A stretch of 64,000 nt of DNA from Chrysaora quinquecirrha (lineage: Eukaryota > Cnidaria > Scyphozoa > Semaeostomeae > Pelagiidae): assembly GCA_014526335.1 (NCBI GenBank), contig JACTAT010000048.1, forward strand, positions 2,624,325-2,688,324. The letters are read 5' to 3'. Positions within the stretch are counted from its first letter, which is position 1, and every line of letters starts with the position of its first letter. Positions 32,700 to 42,544 of the stretch are shown piece after piece. The notes beneath the pieces are model-generated. The model was not told where the DNA came from. It did no database searches and saw nothing but the letters and a program-made list of their open reading frames with translations. A program made the translations under genes and the position numbers.

Positions 32700-33120
32700 G
32701 AGGAGGCAATTTGGGCCATCAAACATTCTGTGAGCGGAAAGTTCTGGATAGAACAAAAAGACTTTGGAGGAGAGCCATGCTCTGCGGTGTACATGCGTCG
32801 CTCTACTGAAGATAAGAATGAGAGTGCAAACCAAATTGGCTGGATAAGAGAGTCAGATAAAACGCAGTTTATTGACTTTTGTCGTCATATCGAAAGTGGT
32901 GGTCATTTGCACGTGGAGTATGAATCGGCCATTATAAGATGGAAGTAAAACAAATTGAAATCCTTGTTAGAGTTTCCAAATGAGACAGTAGATTGGATTC
33001 CGACACATGCGCAAGCGCAGCAGTGCATGCTAAAACAATTGCGCAAAGTACGCAAAGTCTTATTCGACACTGAACACTGGGTCCGCAGGCGTAGTCGCAA
33101 ACATTTTCTTACGTTGTTTT
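32700..33120 (+). CDS. Unrecognised ORF continuing through one TAA
   Basis: Open frame from about 32700 to 32948, containing FWIEQKDFGGEPCSAVYMRR and CRHIESGGHLHVEYESA. After one TAA the same frame stays open to 33120 with LKSLLEFPNETVDWIPTHAQ and LFDTEHWVRRRSRKHFLTLF. That the frame runs on with similar character suggests one protein with a late nonsense mutation. Family not recognised; probably a repeat-encoded or decaying gene. Confidence 0.35.
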
Positions 33121-33334
33121 AAAATATGATTTTATTATAAAATAGGATATTATCATGTCAACTTTTAATCTTAACATGCTCATCTGTAAAAATACTACAG
33201 AATCGTACATCTTAACCTCTCAAGTTCGTTTCCATCTTGTCATCTCAAAGATAAAAATAAAATTCAACTTTAACATTAACACACACTCCACGTCTCGAAC
33301 TATCTATAGCATGTGGCATACTCAATCTAATAAT

Positions 33335-33396
33335 GGGTAGTTTGGGTTGTTTTGGGTGGTTTTTGGTGGTTTTGGGTCATTTTCGGTGGTTCCACG
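33335..33396. repeat. G/T-rich short tandem stretch
   Basis: Repeats around ttttgggtggt (tttgggttgt, tttgggtggt, ttttggtggt, tttgggtcat). Confidence 0.7.
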
Positions 33397-33642
33397 TTTT
33401 AGTAAGTACGAAATTGTTCACCTGCATCATTTACACCAGAGTGTATATTGTTTGTCGTTTTTATCAGCTTTAGGGGCCAGAATCGGACCTATTTAATCCA
33501 CCGCAAGCCAAATAATGTCTTTCTGATGCCTAGGCCAGACGTCCACGTGCCATGTCAGCAATTCGAAACTGAAGCTTGAAGAGCAAAAATCGTTGCGGCA
33601 CAATGCGCATGCGTGTCCTAGCTTCACAGCCCACTGTTGCCA

Positions 33643-34150
33643 AAAGATGGTAAATGAAATATGATCATGATAAGTTTGCTGATATTGGGCTAACTGTCAA
33701 ATTCTTAAGCACGACGGTGTGCAGCATTCTTCAGCCATTCCATGCTTTGACTGGATGCGACAAAACATCATATTTCTTCAGAGTTGGAAAAGTGAGTGTC
33801 TTCAATAAATTATTAAGATCTCCAGAAATCTGCAAGCTTTTGCATAGTCTTCAACAGGAAGAGCCACTTTTCCAGCAAACATCGAAGATCTGGAAGAATT
33901 CATATCCACCATCATGTACAATGGTAATAAAAAAGAGAGATACCTGCAAACCAGAATGCGCTTGTACCAACAGCAAAATGAAAAGTCCTCTATGTCATTG
34001 CCACGTGATCCAGATTCTCTTCTGTAAGCACTAAAAAGAGCCCAAATGCAAACACTTCTTTGTCAGCTATGTGGAGATATTACAACCAAGCAGTTTAATC
34101 CAGAAATGTGTGGATGGCAATGGAAAGATGATTTCAAGAAAAGGGAAATT
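33643..34150 (+). pseudogene. HEEADTR/GCDTTS-family gene, C-terminal piece (copy D)
   Basis: Begins with RW, a TAA where the copy at 2098-2884 has a Tyr codon, and MKYDHDKFADIG, overlapping the end of that copy (RWYMKYEHNKYAD). It continues FHALTGCDKTSYFFRVGKVS and NKLLRSPEICKLLHSL; then a one-base shift near 33868 moves to a frame with MYNGNKKERYLQTRMRLYQQ and MCGWQWKDDFKK, with one more stop near 34027. This is the part downstream of HEEADTR. The copy ends where a 35-bp Penelope-like terminus is found. Confidence 0.7.
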
Positions 34151-34151
34151 G

Positions 34152-34186
34152 AGTATGCCCGAAAATGATTCCGCTGTTCATCGCAA
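34152..34186 (+). repeat. 35-bp copy of the Penelope-like element terminus
   Basis: agtatgcccgaaaatgattc followed by cgctgttcatcgcaa matches the right end of the Penelope-like element (53673-53707) with one mismatch, and its left end in reverse complement. Confidence 0.85.
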
Positions 34187-34587
34187 AATGATCACATATT
34201 TTTTTCAAAGGTAATACACGCATAGTTCTAATATGAATATTATTATTGATTAGTTAAAAAGGTCAAGAGTCTTTAGAGTTCCTCGATTGTGAATCTCCGA
34301 TGATTCTTAAATACTACCAATATCTATGGTCTTTAGCCGAAACATAGGCAATAGAAGTGAGAAATGGTCTGGAAGCCTATTGTCTTAACTCTTTGTTTCG
34401 ACGAGTCACGTGACCTAACTGAGGGACGGGGACGCGAGTGTGTTGTTTGTATGTTTGCGTTATGTACTGTACTATCCTTGATTTCTCTGCAAAACTTGGC
34501 GTTTTTGATTTAAACATTATGCCCATTCAACTTTTCTTCAGTTTATTGATTGTGCATAAACTTAAAACATGACGGTTTAGTTTAAGG

Positions 34588-34851
34588 ATACTGTAAACCC
34601 AATGTGTCCTACTAATGATGGTATTGAGACTACGGAACACGTTTTGTTGCTCTGCTCCTCCTTTGAAGCTGAGCGTTGAATTCTTCTCTCTGATGTTTAG
34701 ACTTAATACACCCATTTGGATATGTTGATCTTTCGAATGAGGTTTTATTGCAACTTTTACTGTATTGTGGTAAAAACCTTTCATTTAACCTCAACAAACG
34801 CATACTTGAGTTGACCATAAATTACAGCCATACGACCGGTCGATTCGGTTG
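34588..34851 (+). mobile_element. LINE C-terminal remnant
   Basis: Plus-strand frames give NPMCPTNDGIETTEHVLLLC, SSFEAER and, after stops and a shift near 34710, LSNEVLLQLLLYCGKNLSFN, LNKRILELTI and HTTGRFG. This is the C-terminal zinc-knuckle-like region of a LINE RT (CPxCxxxxETxEHxLLxC), here with one Cys lost. Only the last ~85 codons survive. Confidence 0.65.
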
Positions 34852-35535
34852 ACATTAACCCTAACTGGACGGGGGGGCTAAAATAGCCACCCTCCTACAT
34901 TTCTTTACAAAACTCAAAATGCACGAAACAAAGTTGGGTGAATGTTCTTGACTTTTCCTAAAAATTATCTGCGGACCTTCTGATGTGTTAGTTTCCATGG
35001 TTACTAATGAACCGTTTCCATAGCAACCATGTTGAAAATTGTCACTTTAGGACCAACGAAATTCGGTCTAATTTCTTTGATGAAATTGATATCTTCATGA
35101 AACTTGGGCAATGGCAATCCAATATCAGATGACACCAGATAATAAACCCTGTTCTTGTGAAATGCATTTGGATTATATTTTTAGAATATTGCTGACATCA
35201 GCATTATTTGTCATTTCTGACGCTCTAACGATGCTAATTAAATTTCTCCTCGCAAATATCAGTGTATTGGTGACTCAGTTCTACTTTTCCATCAGAATCT
35301 ACTTCAAGAAACCCATATGAACAAAAATAATGACAGTTTTCTACTGCGCATGCGCAGCAGTTCTACAGAAAAGTAAGAAGTTTTTCGAAAATGTAGCAAA
35401 ATGTGTTTAAGTATTGTAAACAGGTTATGGCCGGAGAGGAGAGATGAAACACAGAAAACATAACTTCTTTAACGTCGACGTTCGTTTCTTTTATCGACTC
35501 GGCGAAGTGATCTGAGATCCCTGCCATTGAGCCTA
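34852..35535. other. No gene seen
   Basis: AT-rich sequence up to the assembly gap; includes the short GC-rich palindromic stretch actgcgcatgcgcagcag at 35343. Confidence 0.5.
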
Positions 35536-36378
35536 NNNNNNNNNNNNNNNNNNNNNNNNNNNNNNNNNNNNNNNNNNNNNNNNNNNNNNNNNNNNNNNNN
35601 NNNNNNNNNNNNNNNNNNNNNNNNNNNNNNNNNNNNNNNNNNNNNNNNNNNNNNNNNNNNNNNNNNNNNNNNNNNNNNNNNNNNNNNNNNNNNNNNNNNN
35701 NNNNNNNNNNNNNNNNNNNNNNNNNNNNNNNNNNNNNNNNNNNNNNNNNNNNNNNNNNNNNNNNNNNNNNNNNNNNNNNNNNNNNNNNNNNNNNNNNNNN
35801 NNNNNNNNNNNNNNNNNNNNNNNNNNNNNNNNNNNNNNNNNNNNNNNNNNNNNNNNNNNNNNNNNNNNNNNNNNNNNNNNNNNNNNNNNNNNNNNNNNNN
35901 NNNNNNNNNNNNNNNNNNNNNNNNNNNNNNNNNNNNNNNNNNNNNNNNNNNNNNNNNNNNNNNNNNNNNNNNNNNNNNNNNNNNNNNNNNNNNNNNNNNN
36001 NNNNNNNNNNNNNNNNNNNNNNNNNNNNNNNNNNNNNNNNNNNNNNNNNNNNNNNNNNNNNNNNNNNNNNNNNNNNNNNNNNNNNNNNNNNNNNNNNNNN
36101 NNNNNNNNNNNNNNNNNNNNNNNNNNNNNNNNNNNNNNNNNNNNNNNNNNNNNNNNNNNNNNNNNNNNNNNNNNNNNNNNNNNNNNNNNNNNNNNNNNNN
36201 NNNNNNNNNNNNNNNNNNNNNNNNNNNNNNNNNNNNNNNNNNNNNNNNNNNNNNNNNNNNNNNNNNNNNNNNNNNNNNNNNNNNNNNNNNNNNNNNNNNN
36301 NNNNNNNNNNNNNNNNNNNNNNNNNNNNNNNNNNNNNNNNNNNNNNNNNNNNNNNNNNNNNNNNNNNNNNNNNNNNNN
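35536..36378. other. Assembly gap (843 N)
   Basis: Undetermined bases. Sequence on the right flank looks like a LINE 3' end, so the missing body may be repetitive. Confidence 0.98.
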
Positions 36379-36536
36379 TTGCGTAATTATTTATTTTGTA
36401 TCATTAGTGTATTGTATTATTTAATGTTTATTTCCAGGAGGTTGTCATGACTTTTTGCTCCTCCTGGTATCGTTTTTGTAATGTAGATGTTTGTTTGTTA
36501 TCTCTTGTAAAATTTTATATTGAATAAAAAAATGGT
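36379..36536 (+). mobile_element. Probable LINE 3' end emerging from the gap
   Basis: A short open stretch ends at 36450. A perfect 8-bp stem (ccaggagg...cctcctgg, 36435-36470) follows, then a T-rich stretch and attgaataaaaaaatgg. A 3' stem-loop followed by an AATAAAA-type end fits a CR1-like 3'UTR. The coding body would be in the gap; inferred. Confidence 0.45.
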
Positions 36537-36726
36537 TTAGATTGCTGGCCTTCGAGAAAGCACGCGGTGACTAGTATTGAGCAATTTCATTTCTCTCGAA
36601 TATACTGAAAATGTGAGCATTTCAAAATTGTCTTTCTGAATTCGCTGTTATTTTTCGTATTTAGAAATGTGGAAATAAATCTTGGTTTGGAAGAAAATAG
36701 ACCCATTTCTGATCGGGAGAATTTCG

Positions 36727-37514
36727 CTAATATTTCCAGAAGGTTCTCGCATTGGAGGATGCCACTCTCTCGTTAGGGGATTTCTTGGGATTTCTATCGA
36801 TTGAATATTTTCCGCCGGGAAACTTTTTCTTTCCTGCGTGCAGCCGAAAGAGTAGAGATTGCAGGAATGGGAAGATTCTGTGAGAACAATCTGAGGCGTT
36901 TGAGTTGAGCCTCAAACTTTTAACTCCAGCCACAGGCCATTCACTCCCTCGAAACGCGTGCATCTTTTCGAAGAGTAAAATTTCCCTCGTTTGAGACTGC
37001 ACGCAGGTAAAGTTTTTCTCGATGTTGGAGAAACTAACCTGCGGAATTTCAGGCAGTTGTTTCTCCTTTTTTCTGTCAATTGAGAGCAATTCTTTCTTCC
37101 CCGTCTTCCCCTTAGCTGTGTTTTCATCCGACGAAGAGTCTTCGAATTCTATTATTTTTTGCAAGGAGGAAGCTCTGAAGATTTTTTAATAAGTTTTGCT
37201 GAGTTTTTGAAGGGTGTTGTGATCGATTCGGCTAGAGGGCTTTCGCAAAAAGAAAAGTGGGCGAAAAACAGGAACGAGTAAACGATATGCGAACATTCAG
37301 AACTGAATGAATTTTCATCTATAAAGTCTAATTTTAGTTTTGGGATGGCTTTGCTGCTTTTTTGATTCAAGTTATTAATTGTAGTTAAAATAGAGCTAGT
37401 AAGACTGACTATTTTCCTGCTTGAGAAATTAGCATCCTTAGCCGAGTTGAACTGCACATCATGCGCGATGTTGCACTTATCTTCATCCACGAATTTGAAT
37501 AATAAACTGAACAT
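36727..37514 (-). pseudogene. Unrecognised lysine-rich, possibly coiled-coil gene fragment
   Basis: Two overlapping minus-strand ORFs. The first (37514-37152) reads MFSLLFKFVDEDKCNIAHD, SLTSSILTTINNLNQKSSKA and ITTPFKNSAKLIKKSSELPP. The second (37164-36727), in another frame, starts IIEFEDSSSDENTAKGKTGK and runs to the end. The shift falls in an A run (GCAAAAAATAA), so one base gained or lost could have split one ORF. An acceptor (GACTGCAG) precedes the first. I do not recognise a domain. Confidence 0.3.
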
Positions 37515-37618
37515 TTCTCGTCGTTCCTGACCCTTCCTGGTGTCTTCTGCAGTCGATTCTCGATTGTTGTCCCCTCAGTTAGATCACATGACCGAAATAA
37601 TTTGCGCGTTGAAGTTGT

Positions 37619-37800
37619 GTGGCCGAATTCAATAGAACAAAAGAAACTAGGACAATACTTCCAGACCAGTCCTCACTTCTGTTGACTATGGCTGAAACTA
37701 TCATATTGTCAGATTCTTGTTATATCTGTGATCCTACTTTTGAAGTATTAATGGGTTCATATGCACAGCAGAAATATGTTCTCTTTTTAATGACAAGTAA
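37619..37800 (+). CDS. Unrecognised possible exon
   Basis: Open for about 60 codons: TKETRTILPDQSSLLLTMA and ILSDSCYICDPTFEVLMGSY, with a donor-like ATGACAA|GTAAGC at 37797. No family recognised. Confidence 0.25.
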
Positions 37801-37984
37801 GCTAATTTGTTTCTAATTCTTCCTTTTTTCAAACACAACTAATTGTTTTGTTAAAATAAGCTTAGTTTATTTTTTTATCTACTAGTTTCTTTTTTTCTAA
37901 CAATTATTTAGACTATCTTTCTACTTCCATGTTAAGATTAATTTTTCTATATAAAGTTCTTGTATACTGTTTACGTTATATTTG

Positions 37985-38066
37985 CTTTTATGTTTGCTAT
38001 TATGTATTGTTATGTTAGGTTAAAGGCCATCTTAGCCCAGATAATTATTATTAAAAAAATGGAAAA
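37985..38066 (+). mobile_element. Possible LINE 3'UTR end
   Basis: ttatgttaggttaaaggcca, tcttagccca, then attattattaaaaaaatgg resembles a CR1/L2-like 3' terminus with an A-rich tail. No coding part is visible upstream. Confidence 0.3.
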
Positions 38067-38229
38067 AAATATTACATTATGTTAAATTACTTTGATAAAA
38101 ACCTTACGTAACACTTTCACCCAAGTTGGGAGTGTCTCTCTCCAAGTAAAAATTAAATCTATAGATAACACTAACAACACTGAAACAAGCTGTAAAACTT
38201 ATTTAGCTCAATGACCTATTGAAAATGAA

Positions 38230-38585
38230 TTTTAATAGGTAGTAGTGTCTAGCGTTTTTGCTACCAGATCCGAAAGATGTCATTACATCAATGATCAAAA
38301 AACGAAAAAGCAAGATGGTTGAAGAAACACAGAGTTCTCCGTCTCGAAAAGTAATAGCTAGGCTTGATGTTCTGCAAGTATCCAGTGACCGCAGGAAAAC
38401 TGGAGCATATCGTGGAACTCTGTAATGTCCAACTATTGAAATTATTTGCTTACTTTTTCATCAAATCTGTTAAACGTAGAATGATTATCGAAAAGGTTAA
38501 CAATGATTTATACTCAAAGAAGAATTTAAAGAAGAATACTCAAAGACTAGTCTTAACAACTGCAAATTTAAGAAGAACAAGGTGA
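38230..38585 (+). other. Short ORFs of unknown meaning
   Basis: After an AG at 38238 a lysine-rich open stretch appears (MIKKRKSKMVEETQSSPSRK, then ARLDVLQVSSDRRKTGAYRG), ending at a stop near 38426; other ORFs follow. No family recognised, no clear donor. Confidence 0.2.
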
Positions 38586-38984
38586 TAATATTTGACTCTG
38601 TGTGTTATGTCGAATAGCTATTTACTAATAAGAGTTTAATTTGGTGCGGAATAGCACGGGTTATTTACGCTCGAGTGAAGAGAAATTCAAGTCTCGCACG
38701 GTATCTTTATATATTTCTTTATGAAACCCATATTTAGTCAGTATAATTTAATGAGTGATTGTGAGTGATGAGTTATTGAATTGATGAATTAAAGAGTGAT
38801 CAAGAGAGTGATTGAGTGAATTCTTCAGTTCAATGTAAAGCTAATTCTGTCGGATATATTGTGCATGCAAGATTGAACAAGACTGCAAAACAGTTTGCTC
38901 AGTCACTATCTTCAAGTCTCTGAACACAATGTTGCTGTAGCCGGTTATTAAATGCTAACAGAGTAAAATGTTAGTTATGGTTGT

Positions 38985-39224
38985 ATGATGTGTGAAGTAC
39001 GGAGATACAAGTGCAAGATGCCTTATGCCTCTAGAACAAGTCGCGGACAAGATACATTTTCATCTGTCAAGAACAAATGTCGGTACAGCAATGAAGATGT
39101 TTGTATCTTTCTTCTGATGTACAGAGAAGAACCTTTACAACGTACAGCCGCAGCAGATAAAAAGCCCAATGTGCTTGATATATTTTCTCTGCAAAACCAT
39201 CTTTCGTCCCACACTTCTACCTAG
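38985..39224 (+). other. Two overlapping ORFs, unrecognised
   Basis: One frame gives RRYKCKMPYASRTSRGQD; another gives MPLEQVADKIHFHLSRTNVG, whose helical pattern is slightly death-fold-like. Neither has flanking splice sites that I can support. Confidence 0.2.
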
Positions 39225-39397
39225 GTTTTTCTTTTCGAAAACCAAGCTATTTTCAACTCCGGTTATTCTCAAACTCCCCCCTCCTGCATTATTCTGCATG
39301 CAGTGTCAAATTCAGGGCGTAATATGTTGATAAGAAACTTCCCTGCATTTTTTGTCTTGTGAGAATAAATATTACAAAAAGCAAACGTCACACTTAC

Positions 39398-39670
39398 TAT
39401 TAACAACAACATTGAATATTGCTCTATAGACAGATTCACCATGAAATGTTGATTGACAGGTGTATGTACCCTCATCTTGTACCTCTACATTTGATACAAT
39501 AAGATTTCCACCTGAGAATGTATATTTCCTGGTCTTTCGTATAGCTTTCCCATCTTTAATCCATTTCACTGGAATGTAAATAGATAGGGGACATGATAGC
39601 AGAATTCGACTATCTTTACCAGCAATAGCAACAAGATTTGTTTCCCTGAAGTAAGATTTTGCTGTTAAAC
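39398..39670 (-). CDS. Exon encoding an immunoglobulin domain
   Basis: A 273-bp minus-strand exon with a strong acceptor (TTTTTCATTTTGCAG|GT) and consensus donor (TTAATA|GTAAGT), phase 1 at both ends. The peptide has DSRILLSCPLSIYIPVKW (Cys and core Trp), IKDGKAIRKTRKYTFSGGNL, then VEVQDEGTYTCQS, the canonical D-x-G-x-Y-x-C, closing with AIFNVVVN. Length, phase and conserved residues all fit a one-exon Ig domain of the I-set/V-set type. There are no stops. Same strand and phase as the Ig exon at 16071-16340; together they suggest one Ig-superfamily gene read from right to left. Confidence 0.85.
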
Positions 39671-39679
39671 CTGCAAAAT

Positions 39680-41025
39680 GAAAAAATATTGTCAGCGCTG
39701 AGTAGCAAGTTTATTATTTTTTAGCTAATTAGCAGTCTTATCACGTGAGTCTTAGTTACCGTTTTCGAGTCTAATTGCTTGACGCTTGAAATGCGACTCA
39801 AAATTTTTCAGCAGAAATAATAGTCGAAACTGTAGAGCCGCATTTCCAGAAAGGCAGAGAGTCGCGATTTCATTGGAAAGCTGCCAACCTGCAACAGTTC
39901 CCAAGCAAATCAAATTCAGGAGGTAATACGCGACAATAGAATATAGTTACAAAGAACAAAGTTTACTTGGTCTAAAAACGTATTTTTACGAACAGATAAG
40001 GTGTCGGACCAAAATATTTCTCACTGAGGCCCAGCGGTTAAAACTTCGGCTTCGGCGGGAAAATTTGGTATATACAACGATTTATTCATTTATTTGGTGC
40101 GTAATTAAAAATATTTCAGGCTGTGCTTTCAGTATTTTTAGAAGAAAATTTTACAGTAGCTTTAATCAGCGAAAGAATGCATAATTTTTCAAACAAAGAA
40201 GGATCACACTAATTTTCTCTCATGAAGTTAAAATATGAAACTTGGTATTATAAAACACTATTGCTTAATTTTTGGAATTGCAGGGTAATTTTGATTTTTT
40301 TATAGGAACAAAAACAGATCCGTTGAAATGAAAAGCTGATGAAAACTAGACACGTTTTGCCCTCTCATCTATCAACGAAGCAAAATGCTGAAAACCTGAG
40401 TGAAACATTCGACTTTGCCGTTCCTACTTTTGCTGAGATTTTACCGTGGCCGATTTAGACAACTTATCCTCGTAACTTCTCAAAGTTAAAACTAGCGGCA
40501 AGACTGGCGGCCGCATGACTTGATGCGCGGCCGCGCCTTTTAAACTCGCGGCCGCGTGTTTTGAAACACAACTTTAGAACATGCGAAGCACATTAAAGAC
40601 ATGCAGCTGCGCGTTTGAGATCAATGTTATACTCTCTCTGAAGTTGTTTATATTTAGCATACAAAGTTAGGGAAAGCCTGCTAATTTAGTCCTAATAATG
40701 CCAAAAGAGCGAACTTTTCATTCGTACTTATGGTGCTTAGCGCTTGTCTTTACAGACTTAGACTACAAAAACTGTATACAGGGATGAAGGGGCCCGTTTT
40801 TAATACAGCTTCATTTGCAACGAAAAGTTTAATTGGTGCTTAGTGCTTGTTATTCAAAGGAAAAGCTTGTGTACAGTAAATGCAGACACGGTTGCCTTGG
40901 TATTTTAGTCAATTTGGGTACTAACTACATAGGCAGGCATAGCGTCCATATTCCAGGCGAGGTTACGTATTATTTTCCAATACTGATTGCTTAGTTTTGT
41001 TTTGAAACCCCAAAAAGTCTAATAT
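39680..41025. other. No gene seen; includes a GCGGCCGC cluster
   Basis: Probably intronic with respect to the Ig gene. GCGGCCGC occurs at 40508, 40528 and 40549, in otherwise AT-rich sequence. No ORF of interest. Confidence 0.5.
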
Positions 41026-41200
41026 TCTCACCCAAGAGGACGCTCCAAAATCTCAAGATAACGCATGTAAACGCTGTCTCTTACTCCCACGAGGTATTGC
41101 TAGTCACGTGTGTGCCCCTTGAGGCTTTAGCAAGATAATAAAATCCAAGGACTGGTGTTTTCTGCCCCTTTTCTACGCAACAAGCTGTGAGACATTCTTC
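41026..41200 (+). repeat. 175-bp direct repeat, copy 1
   Basis: Starts ttctcacccaagaggacgct and ends gcaacaagctgtgagacatt. A close copy lies at 41637-41811, about 610 bp downstream. Confidence 0.85.
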
Positions 41201-41511
41201 AATGCGAAGCAAAGATTTGGACGTGGAAAGAATTTGTCGCTGACATGGCCCTGATATCTAGGAGCAAGTATCTGCAAACGAAGTTGACAGAATTATGAGG
41301 AAAAAGCTCCACAGTAGCCTTTTCAGCAAGCAGGTCAAGCCTCTTAATATGTTGAGAATAATGCCAAGCAATTATCAAATGCTTAAGGCCCATGGTATTC
41401 AATATTTTTATTTTCTTAAATTAGGCCTGTACCGAGGTGTTTACGACCAAAGTCATAACAGTTTTACTGCTAATTGTCCTTATCATTTTTGAATGTTGTT
41501 CATGTTTTTTA

Positions 41512-41636
41512 ACAGTGCGCCGTTGAGCGTATTTCTTCGTTACAGTAGCCAATGCAAATAAATTGATCATAATTATTTTTACAGTGCACCGTTTAGCGTA
41601 TTTCTTCGTTACGGTAGCCAATGCAAATATATTGAT
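41512..41636 (+). repeat. Tandem pair of ~56-bp units
   Basis: acagtgcgccgttgagcgta (41512) and acagtgcaccgtttagcgta (41581) each begin a unit that ends in gccaatgcaaataaattgat or gccaatgcaaatatattgat. Confidence 0.8.
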
Positions 41637-41811
41637 ATTCTCACCCAAGAGAACGCTCTAAAATCTCAAAATAACGCATGTAAGCGCTGTCTCTTACTCC
41701 CCTGAGGTATTGCTAGTCACGTGTGTACCCCTTTGAGGCTTTAGCAAGATAATAAAATCCAAGGACTGTTGTTTTCTGCCCCTTTTCTACGCAACAAGCT
41801 GTGAGACAATT
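41637..41811 (+). repeat. 175-bp direct repeat, copy 2
   Basis: ttctcacccaagagaacgct to gcaacaagctgtgagacaat; few substitutions relative to copy 1. The pair looks like a segmental tandem duplication rather than LTRs, because nothing retroviral lies between. Confidence 0.85.
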
Positions 41812-42260
41812 CAAAGCGACCCACCTCTCCTCCCTTGGCGATGTTTTCTTTCCACTATATCGGCGTTTTCCACTTCACGTTTTACAAATATCACTACTAT
41901 AGGGGTTTTCTGTGTTATCCACACAGGCCTACATGCATATGTCCATAACGCATGTGTAGAGTCAGTTCGCCGGGGCGTAAAAGTGAAGTGGAAATTACCC
42001 ATTAGTCACTCTTCCTCTCGGAAAGCGATCTTCCTTCGCACTCGGGTTTCTTAGTTGATTTGAGAAGAAGAGTGACTACATGGGTGATAATAGGTTACTA
42101 TAGCCATCGGGCAATATTTCACTTCAAGTCGGTTATGCAACAGGAACAATGTAGATTGTGTGTGTGTGTGTCATTTATTTTATATCGATACAATAAATAG
42201 CTTTAAGTAAACTAATCAAAATCGATAATTATTAGTCTAAATTAATTAAAGGTAAACGAA
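41812..42260. other. No gene seen; short GT tract
   Basis: Includes a (GT) run at 42156-42171. No convincing ORF. Confidence 0.5.
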
Positions 42261-42263
42261 CAC

Positions 42264-42540
42264 AAGCTACATTGGCAGATTGGGCCACTCCAAATTTTTA
42301 TCATACTTTTAAAAGTATCCAAGTTTTCAGCTGTTTTAATTGTGCCTGGAAGATGATTCCAGATTTTAGGACCTAGCGACTGCAAACTGTTGGATCCAAA
42401 TGCTACTTGATTTGGTCTGTAATGGTCAAGGTTCTAACCGTACCTAGATGAATAAGCTGAGCACTTCTTTCTAAAAATGTCTTTTAAATACGGGGGGTTC
42501 AGGTTATGAACTGTTTCAATATTTCAATGCAAAGTAATCT
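42264..42540 (-). mobile_element. LINE C-terminal remnant with Cys knuckle
   Basis: The minus strand reads ETVHNLNPPYLKDIFRKKCS, a stop after SSRYG, then NLDHYRPNQVAFGSNSLQSL, GPKIWNHLPGTIKTAENLDT and WSGPICQCSLCSF before the stop. The SLxSxGPKIWNxLP block and the final CxC-x-x-C are hallmarks of the C-terminus of a cnidarian CR1-like RT. Only one stop interrupts about 90 codons. Confidence 0.75.
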
Positions 42541-42544
42541 TAGA

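Noticed and set aside
35527..36450. 307-codon ORF across the gap
   Set aside because: Made almost entirely of N; an artefact of translation through the gap.
41026..41811. 175-bp direct repeats as LTRs of a small element
   Set aside because: No primer site, purine tract, coding sequence or target duplication; an internal tandem pair points to local duplication.
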